NCBI GenBank assembly: GCA_902775355.1 | Contig: CACYLY010000027.1 | Location: forward strand, 1 to 41,936 | Direction of reading: 5' to 3' | Origin: Oscillospiraceae bacterium | Lineage (GTDB): Bacteria; Bacillota; Clostridia; Oscillospirales; Oscillospiraceae | DNA length: 41,936 bases | Part shown: positions 23,740 to 30,849 of the stretch, piece by piece | Position numbering within the stretch: position 1 is the stretch's first letter | Layout: every line of letters begins with the position of its first letter | The notes under the pieces: generated by a model | Told to the model about the DNA's origin: nothing | The model's database searches: none | The model's input: only the letters and a program-made list of their open reading frames with translations | Made by a program: the position numbers and the translations under genes

Positions 23740-25038
23740 TCACCTCCTGTTTCCCGTGAGAAGCGCGAAGGCTTCGAACACGTCGTGCGTGGCGGTCTTC
23801 ATGGCGCCGGAGCTGATGGTAGCGCCGGCGATGAGGGTCGCATCGTCGTTGAAGGTCTCGGCGGTGCTGCCCAGGAAGCCCTCCCGGTAATCGGAGATCG
23901 AGAAGTCCGGGGCATCGTAGAAGTCGCCCAGGTAGATGGACTTGACCCGCAGGCCGCTGATGGCGCCCTGGGCGTCCAGTGCGAAGTAGACCTCCATCAC
24001 GCCGCCGCTCTCCTCTTCATAGAAGCCGTAGGGCCGGGCGATAAAGGCGTAATAGCTGCCCTCCGCCGTCTCCGCCTTCCAGGCGGCGACCACGGTGTTG
24101 CTCAGGCCCGGGATCTCCACGGGCACAGGCTCCGCGTCGTCGGGCAGGACCTTCCGGATCCCCTTGGGCGGGGTGGGATCGATCTCCTCCAGGTTGGCGG
24201 CGCTCAGGCTCCGGAGCTCCTCGGCCAGCGCGGGATCGGCGGTCTCGGTCACGTCCTCGCCGGCGGGGCTCAGGATCTTCAGGCCGCCCACCAGGGTGTA
24301 CACCGCCAGAAGCTGCTTCCCGTCCTGCTCGGCGAACCAGAGGCAGCCGCTGCCGTTTCCGGCCCGGTAGCCGCCGGTGACGCTGCCGCTGCCCGCAAGC
24401 TCCTCGCCCTGGATGGCCCCGGCGGCGTTGACGATGCCGGGATAGGCCACGGGGATCAGCTCCTGGATCAGCTGCTCGTCGCTCTTCTGCGCGGCGGCAA
24501 AGAGGCCGTTCGCGACCAGGGTCTCAAAGCCGTCGTTGACGGCGTTCTTGATGGCGGAGGAGGAGAAGGTGACGCCGGCCACCAGCTCCACGCCGGCCAG
24601 GGTGGAGTCCTGCCCCTCGAAGCTGGGCAGGAATTCCGGGCTCAGCTCCCGGGTCTCGCCGGAGCCGTCCACCGTCAGGGACACGATCCTGCCCTCGAAA
24701 TCCACCACCAGGGTCAGCTCGATGGGCACATCCTTGGTGTAGCCCTGGGTGGTGCTCAGGCTCAGGATATAGACCTGCTTTTCCTCGTCCCGGTAGACCT
24801 TCTGCACGGTCTCAGCGGTGACGGTCAGCTGGGCGTTTTCGGGATCGGCCCGGTCAAAGAGCATCACAGAGTCGCCCAGCTTTTCCTTCTCGGCGGCCAG
24901 TCTGGCCTCCTCGGCCCGGCGCTCGTTCTCCGCCACGATGGGGGCGGTAAAGGCGTTGACGCCCAGGACGCAGCCGGCCATCACGGCCAGCAGCAGCGCC
25001 AGGCACAGGAGGCTTTTCAGCAGATTGTTGTTCTTCAT
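23740..25038 (-). CDS. rnfG: RnfG-like protein with two FMN-binding domains
   Basis: Extracytosolic flavoprotein anchored by one N-terminal membrane helix (about 8-29). At 432 residues it is about twice the usual RnfG length and contains two FMN-binding domains. Domain 1, about 85-180, ends in VAGVTFSSSAI (Thr157). Domain 2, about 325-430, ends in IAGATISSGAM (Thr407). Both match the SGAT-type site to which ApbE attaches FMN through a phosphoester to threonine. About 130 residues between the domains are unassigned. The chosen ATG at 25038 lies eight nt after GGAGG; a GTG three codons earlier overlaps rnfD. It should take electrons across the outer face of the membrane complex. Confidence 0.9.
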   Translation of the reverse strand: MKNNNLLKSLLCLALLLAVMAGCVLGVNAFTAPIVAENERRAEEARLAAEKEKLGDSVMLFDRADPENAQLTVTAETVQKVYRDEEKQVYILSLSTTQGYTKDVPIELTLVVDFEGRIVSLTVDGSGETRELSPEFLPSFEGQDSTLAGVELVAGVTFSSSAIKNAVNDGFETLVANGLFAAAQKSDEQLIQELIPVAYPGIVNAAGAIQGEELAGSGSVTGGYRAGNGSGCLWFAEQDGKQLLAVYTLVGGLKILSPAGEDVTETADPALAEELRSLSAANLEEIDPTPPKGIRKVLPDDAEPVPVEIPGLSNTVVAAWKAETAEGSYYAFIARPYGFYEEESGGVMEVYFALDAQGAISGLRVKSIYLGDFYDAPDFSISDYREGFLGSTAETFNDDATLIAGATISSGAMKTATHDVFEAFALLTGNRR

Positions 25039-25039
25039 A

Positions 25040-25954
25040 TCAGACACCTCCCAGCGGCTTTCTCCGCGTCCACTTCTCCAGCCAGGGAGCCAGGATATTC
25101 ATGCACAGGATGGAGTAGGACACGCCCTCGGGCAGGGCGCAGAACCAGCGGATCACAAAGGTGATGAGGCCGCAGCCCAGGGCGAACCACATCCGCGCCC
25201 GCAGGGTGATGGGGGTGGTGGTGTAGTCCGTGGCCATGAACACGGCGCCCAGCACCAAGCCGCCGGCCAGCAGCTCGTAGACGGCGGTGTTGAAGCCGCC
25301 GAAAATCAGGCTCAGGACGAAGACGGTGCCCATGAAGATCACGGGGACCTGCCAGGAAATGACCTTGCGGATCAGCAGATACGCAAAGCCGATCAGCAGG
25401 GCCAGGATGCAGGTCTCGCCGATGGCGCCGCCCCGCTGGCCCAGGAACATCTGCAGCAGGGTGGGCAGCTGGGCCCCCTCGGTGCCGATCAGGTCCAGGG
25501 GCGTGGCGCCGGTGGTCCCGTCGGGCAGGGTGCCGCCGGCCACGGTGGAGGTGAAGGCCATCAGCAGGAACACGCGGGCGGTGATGGCGGGGTTGGCAAA
25601 GTTCCGGCCGATGCCGCCGAAGAGGCACTTGACCAGCACGATAGCGAAGACGCTGCCCAGGGCGCCCTGCCACAGGGGCACGTTGGCGCTCAGGTTCAGG
25701 GCCAGCAGCAGGCCCGTGACCACGGCGCTCAGGTCGCCCACGGTCTGCTTCTTTTTGCAGATCAGGTTAAACAGGAACTCGGAGAGCACCGCGGCGATCA
25801 CGCAGGTGAGGATCAGCCACAGGGCCTTGACGCCGAAGATCACGACGCCGGCCACGGCGGCGGGAAGCAGGGCCAGGATCACGTCCAGCATGATGCGCCG
25901 GTCGCTGGCGCCGCTGTGGATATGAGGTCCGGAGGACATGATGGGTTTTTCCAC
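25040..25954 (-). CDS. rnfD: RnfD-like membrane subunit
   Basis: A 304-residue multi-span subunit related to RnfD/NqrB. The covalent FMN attachment motif is present as DGTTGATPLD (Thr151), matching the canonical SGATPL. Other family traits are the N-terminal SSGPHIHSG and FGGIGRNFANPAI. It starts at GTG, with AGGAGG ten nt upstream, three nt after the rnfC stop. With its flavin site intact it should be a substrate of ApbE. NqrB/RnfD also houses the ion pathway in canonical complexes; I cannot tell whether ions are pumped here. Confidence 0.93.
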   Translation of the reverse strand: MEKPIMSSGPHIHSGASDRRIMLDVILALLPAAVAGVVIFGVKALWLILTCVIAAVLSEFLFNLICKKKQTVGDLSAVVTGLLLALNLSANVPLWQGALGSVFAIVLVKCLFGGIGRNFANPAITARVFLLMAFTSTVAGGTLPDGTTGATPLDLIGTEGAQLPTLLQMFLGQRGGAIGETCILALLIGFAYLLIRKVISWQVPVIFMGTVFVLSLIFGGFNTAVYELLAGGLVLGAVFMATDYTTTPITLRARMWFALGCGLITFVIRWFCALPEGVSYSILCMNILAPWLEKWTRRKPLGGV

Positions 25955-25957
25955 GGC

Positions 25958-27301
25958 TCACTTTCCTCCTTCCTTATGGGCTTTTTCCCAGTTGCGGATA
26001 AAGCCGATGGCTTTGTTGTTGGTCTCCGCCAGAGGGCGGTGGGCCGGGCAGACATAGCTGCAGCAGCCGCACTCCATGCAGACTCTGACCTGCTCCTTCT
26101 GGAGGATGGCGGCCTTTTTGTCCTCATCCTCCAGCTCCATGGCCCGGGAGAAGGCGGCGGGGTTCAGGCCCAGGGGGCAGACCGCCACACAGCGGCCGCA
26201 GTGGATGCAGGGGCTGGGGGCGGTTTTTTCCGTATCCTTCCGGTTCATGAGCACCACCGCGTTGGTGGCCTTGAGCAGGACATTGTCCAGGGAGTCCTGG
26301 GTCTTGCCCATCATGGCGCCGCCGAAGATGATCTTGGCCGGCTCCTCCTTCAGGCCGCCGCAGGCCTCCACCAGGTCCCGGACGGTCACGCCGATGGGGA
26401 CGATCAGGTTCTTGGGCTCCTTCACGGCGGAGCCCTCCACGGTGACGATGCGCTCCACCATGGGCATGCCGGTGACGAAGTACTCGGCCATCTTGACCAG
26501 GGAGTACACGTTGATGATGATGACGCCGAGGGACGCCATGCGCTGGCCCTTCTCCACCACCTTGCCGGTGGCGTTGTACAGCAGCACCTGCTTGGCGCCC
26601 TGGGGATAGACGCTGCTGAGGGGCAGCACCTTCACGGCCGGGTCGTCCTTGAAGCGCTCGGTCAGCTGCTCAATGGCGTCGGGCTTGTTCTTCTCGATGC
26701 CGATGATGAACTCCTCGCTGCCCAGGAACTGCTTCAAGAGCTCAATGCCCTTCTGGATCAGGTCGCCGTACTCCAGCATGACCCGGTGGTCGCAGGTGAT
26801 GAAGGGCTCGCACTCGGCGCCGTTGATGAGCACGGTCTGGATGTGGCTCTTCTGGGCCGCGGAGAGCTTGGCCCACACGGGGTAGGCCGCGCCGCCCAGA
26901 CCCACCGCGCCGCTGTCCCGCACGCACTGGAGGAACTCGTCCAGATTCGTGGGCTGGGGGATCTTCAGGTCCGGGCATTTTTCCATCTTGCCGTCGCTCT
27001 CGATGCGGATGGCAAGGGCCTTCTTCCCGGCCGCCGTATAGTTTTCGATGGCCTTGACCGTGCCGGAGACCGAGGCGTGGATGTGGGCGCTGCCGCGGTC
27101 CTTCTCCCTGGCGATCAGCTGGCCTACCGTCACATGGTCGCCCACCTGGACCACCGGCTCGGCGTTGGTGGCCGAGTGGGAGTTCATGGGGGAAACCGGC
27201 AGCAGCACTTCCTTGGGGATGGGGATGCGCACGGGGGCCATGCCCGCCGTGCTCTTATAATGGGGTAGTTTCAGGCTCGAGATGCTTTTTTTCAGGCTCA
27301 A
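25958..27301 (-). CDS. rnfC: RnfC-like iron-sulfur flavoprotein subunit
   Basis: Peripheral cytoplasmic subunit of 447 residues that normally exchanges electrons with NAD(H). The nucleotide/FMN region is conserved: AVGLGGAAYPVWAKLS and VLINGAECEPFITCDHRVML. An SLBB-type segment follows. Two [4Fe-4S] motifs are complete: CIHCGRCVAVCP from about residue 365 and CMECGCCSYVCP from about 408. The start is TTG, with AGGAGG eight nt before it; the N-terminal residues before the first ATG (MAPVRIP) belong to the family, which supports the TTG. It lies between apbE and rnfD. Confidence 0.94.
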   Translation of the reverse strand: MSLKKSISSLKLPHYKSTAGMAPVRIPIPKEVLLPVSPMNSHSATNAEPVVQVGDHVTVGQLIAREKDRGSAHIHASVSGTVKAIENYTAAGKKALAIRIESDGKMEKCPDLKIPQPTNLDEFLQCVRDSGAVGLGGAAYPVWAKLSAAQKSHIQTVLINGAECEPFITCDHRVMLEYGDLIQKGIELLKQFLGSEEFIIGIEKNKPDAIEQLTERFKDDPAVKVLPLSSVYPQGAKQVLLYNATGKVVEKGQRMASLGVIIINVYSLVKMAEYFVTGMPMVERIVTVEGSAVKEPKNLIVPIGVTVRDLVEACGGLKEEPAKIIFGGAMMGKTQDSLDNVLLKATNAVVLMNRKDTEKTAPSPCIHCGRCVAVCPLGLNPAAFSRAMELEDEDKKAAILQKEQVRVCMECGCCSYVCPAHRPLAETNNKAIGFIRNWEKAHKEGGK

Positions 27302-27314
27302 TTCTCCCGCCTCC

Positions 27315-28499
27315 TCAGTTTTCTGGTATTTCTTCGATCAAGTCGGCGAAGCCCGGGGTCCACTGCATCCTCCCGTCCGGGAAGATCCACAGCAGCTCCA
27401 CGCCGCCGATGCTTTCCGCAAGCGCCATGCCCTGCTCCGCCGACATACAGAAGAGGGCGGTGGACAGAGCGTCCGCCAGGGCGCTGTCCCGGGTGACCAC
27501 GGTGAGAGACGCGAAGTAGTCCGCCGGATACAGGGTGTCCCTGTCGATGATGTGGTGATAGCGCTGCCCCTTGACGGTGAAGTAGCGCTCGTAGACGCCG
27601 GAGGTGACGCAGGCCGTGTCCCGGATGCGGATCTTGCAGGCATAGCCCTGGCCGTCCTGCGCCGGGTCCCGGATGGCGGTCTTCCAGCCGCTGCGGTCCG
27701 GCCGGTCGCCGATGCAGCGGATGTTGCCGCCGATGTTCAGCACATAGCCCTCCGCGCCCACGGATTCCAGGTATTCCGCCGCCCGCTCCGTGGCGTAGCC
27801 CTTGCCCAGGGCTCCCACGTCGATGGAGGCCTCCGGATCCGCGATGCGCACGGTATTGTGCTCCTCGTCGATCTCCAGCAGCTCGATGCCGGTGTGGGCG
27901 TAAGCCTCCCGCAGGGCCGCCTCCTCGGGGATCGCGGCGTTTTTGGGGTCCTCCCCCGCCGCCTCCCGGCAGTCGTGCCAGAGGCGCAGCACCGCTCCCA
28001 GCATCACGTTCATTTCCCCGTCGGTGAGCGTGTACATCTCCCGGGCGCAGAGCAGGAAGTCGATGAGCTTCCGGTCCACCTCCAGGGGCGCGCCGCCGGC
28101 GTTTTTATTGACGGTGCACAGGTTCGTGATCCCGCTGTACTCGTGATAGATATCGAAGAGCTGGTGGTATTCCGACAGGATATGTGAAACTTCGGCAGAG
28201 CGGTCCTCGAACCGTTCTGCCGAATCTCCTGCGTAGTCGTATACATAGGAGACGGTGTCGAAATAGGTATAGTATACCATGCCCTTCGGCTCGATCGCCT
28301 GCGGCGCGGGGCTTTCCTGCCCGGCAGGCGCCGCGGAGGGCCTCCCGGGCTCGTCCCGGGAAGCCGGTTCCGCGGTTTGCGGCAGGTCGGATTTCTCCGC
28401 TCCGGTCTCCTCCGCCCCGGCGCCGCAGGCGCTCAGAAGCAGCAGGGAGAGCAGCAGCAGAGCAGCAAGGATCTGTCTGGATCGCCGCAAGATGTTCAT
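27315..28499 (-). CDS. apbE: FAD:protein FMN transferase (ApbE), lipoprotein
   Basis: Lipid-anchored enzyme of 394 residues that transfers FMN from FAD to threonine in SGAT-like motifs of extracytosolic proteins. It has a signal peptide with lipobox LLSAC (Cys25), a Pro/Ala-rich linker to about 70, then the ApbE domain: DVGALGKGYATE, VLNIGGNIRCIG, TSGVYERYF, HHIIDRDTLYPAD and the metal-binding TRDSALADALSTALF. The ATG directly abuts GGAG; a TTG three codons later has better spacing and could be the true start. It sits between the tandem FMN-binding-like protein and rnfC, so its likely targets are encoded on both sides. Confidence 0.95.
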   Translation of the reverse strand: MNILRRSRQILAALLLLSLLLLSACGAGAEETGAEKSDLPQTAEPASRDEPGRPSAAPAGQESPAPQAIEPKGMVYYTYFDTVSYVYDYAGDSAERFEDRSAEVSHILSEYHQLFDIYHEYSGITNLCTVNKNAGGAPLEVDRKLIDFLLCAREMYTLTDGEMNVMLGAVLRLWHDCREAAGEDPKNAAIPEEAALREAYAHTGIELLEIDEEHNTVRIADPEASIDVGALGKGYATERAAEYLESVGAEGYVLNIGGNIRCIGDRPDRSGWKTAIRDPAQDGQGYACKIRIRDTACVTSGVYERYFTVKGQRYHHIIDRDTLYPADYFASLTVVTRDSALADALSTALFCMSAEQGMALAESIGGVELLWIFPDGRMQWTPGFADLIEEIPEN

Positions 28500-28531
28500 C
28501 TCCTATGATTTGTCGGATGCTTTTTCAGCGC

Positions 28532-30499
28532 TCAGGCAGCGGCCTTTTCCTCGGCGGCGGGCAGCGCGTTGCCGGCAGCCTTGGCGATGACGTTGATCAT
28601 GCCGTCGACGCTGATGGAGCAGGTGGCGTACAGCTCCTCATCCACAAAGACATTGTGGCCTTCTTCGTTGGTCTTGGTCTCGGTGGCAAGCAGCTCCTCG
28701 GCGGTCTGGCCCAGGCAGAACTCGACAAAGCTTCTGGCCTGCTGGTACCACTCGTAGGTGCAGCCGGAGAACTTGACCATGTTGTAGTCTTCCTTCAGCT
28801 CCCGCTTGGTGCCGCCGAACTTCACCTCGCCGATCTCGCCGTCCTCGTCGATGGCGATCTGGGGCTGGGTGGCGTCGGTCAGGGCGGCCAGGATGACGCC
28901 CTCGTCGTCCACGACCACGGCGGCGTACTCACTGTACATCTTCACCACGCCGTCCTCGTCCTCGGTAGCGGCCTTGGACTCGTCAGCCTTGGTGATGATG
29001 GCCAGACCCAGATGGATCTCGCCCTTGGGGTTGAAGCGCATGCCCTGCTCGTCTTTGCAGGCCTTCAGGACGGCTTCCTTGAAGTCGCCGATGGAAATGG
29101 TGCAGCCGGCGTACAGCTCTTCGTCCACAGCCACCAGGTGCTCGCCGTCCTCCTTGAGCTCGATGGCCTCGACCTCTTCCGCGGTCTTGCCGATCAGGTA
29201 CTGCTCAAAGTTGGCGGCCTGCTCGTACCACTCCATGGTGGCGTCGGAATACTTGACCATGTTGTAGTCGTCGCCCAGCTCGACCTTGGTGAGGAACTCC
29301 TTCTCGGTGTCGACCTGGCCGTCCGTCACGTCCATCTTGCTCTGGGCCACGTCGATCTTCACGGCGACGATCTTACCCTCGCCGTCCAGGACCACAGCAG
29401 CGGTGGTGGCGTCCACCTGCGCGTTGCCGGCCTTGGAGCTGTTGGTGTTCAGGCTCACGCCCAGGCCCAGCTTGTACTCGCCGCCCAGGGCGTTGTTCAC
29501 GGCCTTGACCGTGACGTTGATCATACCGTCGACGCTGATGGAGCAGGTAGCGTACAGCTCCTCGTCCACGAACACATTGTGGCCTTCTTCGTTGGTCTTG
29601 GTCTCGGTGGCGCGCAGCTCCTCAGCGGTCTTGCCCACGCAGAACTCGACGAAGCTTCTGGCCTGCTGGTACCACTCGTAGGTGCAGCCGGAGAACTTGA
29701 CCATGTTGTAGTCTTCCTTCAGCTCCCGCTTGGTGCCGCCGAATTTCACCTCGCCGATCTCGCCGTCCTCGTCGATGGCGATCTGGGGCTGGGTGGCGTC
29801 GGTCAGGGCGGCCAGGATCACGCCGTCCTTGTCCACGACCACGGCGGCGTACTCGCTGTACATCTTCACCACGCCGTCCTCGTCCTCGGTAGCGGCCTTG
29901 GACTCGTCAGCCTTGGTGATGATGGCCAGACCCAGCTGGAAATCGCCCGCGGCGGTGAAGTCCATGCCCTGCTCGTCTTTGCAGGCCTTCAGGACGGCTT
30001 CCTTGAAGTCGCCGATGGAGATGGTGCAGCCGGCGTACAGCTCTTCGTCCACAGCCACCAAGTGCTCGCCGTCCTCCTTGAGCTCGATGGCCTCGACCTC
30101 TTCCACAGTCTTGCCAATCAGGTACTGCTCAAAGTTGGCGGCCTGCTCGTACCACTCCATGGTGGCGTCAGAGAACTTGACCATGTTGTAGTCGTCGCCC
30201 AGCTCGACCTTGGTGAGGAAGGTCTTCTCGGTGTCGACCTGGCCGTCCGTCACGTCCATCTTGCTCTGGGCCACGTCGATCTTCACGGCGACGATCTTGC
30301 CCTCGGCATCCAGGACCACGGCGGCGGTGGTGGCGTCCACCTGCGCGTTGCCGGCCTTGGAGCTGTTGGTGTTCAGGCTCACGCCCAGACCCAGCCTGTA
30401 CTCGCCGGCAACTTCTTCCGGCTCTTCGGCCAGCGCCGTGGCCGCGAACAGCGAGGCCATCATGCACAGGCACAGCAGCATTGCAAGGATCTTTTTCAT
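28532..30499 (-). CDS. Secreted protein with four tandem FMN-binding-like domains
   Basis: A 655-residue acidic secreted protein. The signal peptide ends near ALA|EEPE (about residue 24). The mature part is two long repeats of 308 residues, each made of an A and a B domain of about 150 residues: A1 33-176, B1 177-338, A2 341-484, B2 485-646. Every domain has EWYEQA or EWYQQA and a late motif like that of FMN-binding domains. A domains read YAGCTISIGDFKEAVLKA (Thr159, Thr467) and B domains YATCSISVDG (Ser320, Ser628). Canonical sites are SGAT-TS, so A domains could be flavinylated by the adjacent ApbE; B sites are more doubtful. Conserved cysteines recur in each domain. Start: second ATG, eight nt after AGGAG. 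It is first in the Rnf-like operon. Function is inferred. Confidence 0.8.
   Translation of the reverse strand: MKKILAMLLCLCMMASLFAATALAEEPEEVAGEYRLGLGVSLNTNSSKAGNAQVDATTAAVVLDAEGKIVAVKIDVAQSKMDVTDGQVDTEKTFLTKVELGDDYNMVKFSDATMEWYEQAANFEQYLIGKTVEEVEAIELKEDGEHLVAVDEELYAGCTISIGDFKEAVLKACKDEQGMDFTAAGDFQLGLAIITKADESKAATEDEDGVVKMYSEYAAVVVDKDGVILAALTDATQPQIAIDEDGEIGEVKFGGTKRELKEDYNMVKFSGCTYEWYQQARSFVEFCVGKTAEELRATETKTNEEGHNVFVDEELYATCSISVDGMINVTVKAVNNALGGEYKLGLGVSLNTNSSKAGNAQVDATTAAVVLDGEGKIVAVKIDVAQSKMDVTDGQVDTEKEFLTKVELGDDYNMVKYSDATMEWYEQAANFEQYLIGKTAEEVEAIELKEDGEHLVAVDEELYAGCTISIGDFKEAVLKACKDEQGMRFNPKGEIHLGLAIITKADESKAATEDEDGVVKMYSEYAAVVVDDEGVILAALTDATQPQIAIDEDGEIGEVKFGGTKRELKEDYNMVKFSGCTYEWYQQARSFVEFCLGQTAEELLATETKTNEEGHNVFVDEELYATCSISVDGMINVIAKAAGNALPAAEEKAAA
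28556..29479. repeat. 924-bp internal coding repeat, copy 2
   Basis: Encodes domains A2-B2. Direct tandem of 29480-30403 with a constant 924-bp offset and roughly twenty amino-acid changes in 308. This points to a fairly recent duplication. Confidence 0.85.
29480..30403. repeat. 924-bp internal coding repeat, copy 1
   Basis: Encodes domains A1-B1. Within each copy the A and B halves are themselves distant relatives, so the gene grew by an old and a newer duplication. Confidence 0.85.
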
Positions 30500-30575
30500 T
30501 TTCATTTCTCCTGTTTCATTTTTTTGCCCGCGTCAGGGCGCGGCAAAGCCTGCCCCGACCCTGCGGCGTCATCTC

Positions 30576-30604
30576 ATCATAGCACCGAAACGCGGGATTG
30601 TCAA
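30576..30604 (-). promoter_or_regulatory. Promoter of the Rnf-like operon
   Basis: Minus strand TTGACA (30599-30604), a 17-nt spacer and TATGAT (30576-30581), about 77 nt before the first gene. No terminator is seen from 28531 down to 21689, so nine genes may share this transcript. Confidence 0.8.
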
Positions 30605-30731
30605 CGAGATGACAAGCCCTTTCCGGGTTATTTCCCGCCTTTTCTTTCCATTGTGCTTTCCCCCCTGCCGAAACGCCCCGCGGCCCCGTCTTTTCCCGGA
30701 AGCTTCTCCTTTTTCTGCTGTTTATTTCCTC

Positions 30732-30760
30732 TTGCTTTATGCGGTGATTTCTGATATTAT
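30732..30760 (+). promoter_or_regulatory. Promoter of the surface protein gene
   Basis: TTGCTT (30732-30737), a 17-nt spacer and TATTAT (30755-30760). It lies divergent to the Rnf-like operon promoter, about 130 bp away. Confidence 0.75.
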
Positions 30761-30849
30761 ATGCTAAGAATAGTATCTCTGGGAGTATCTCTATGCTTCC
30801 CGGGCCTGTCATACCTGTCTGGACGATTGCAAATCAGGAGGAAATCGAC

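Noticed and set aside
28184-30754. Long plus-strand open frame opposite the secreted FMN-binding-like protein
   Set aside because: It mirrors the repeats of the real gene and has no ribosome site or recognisable domain. The minus strand has a signal peptide, repeats and a promoter.
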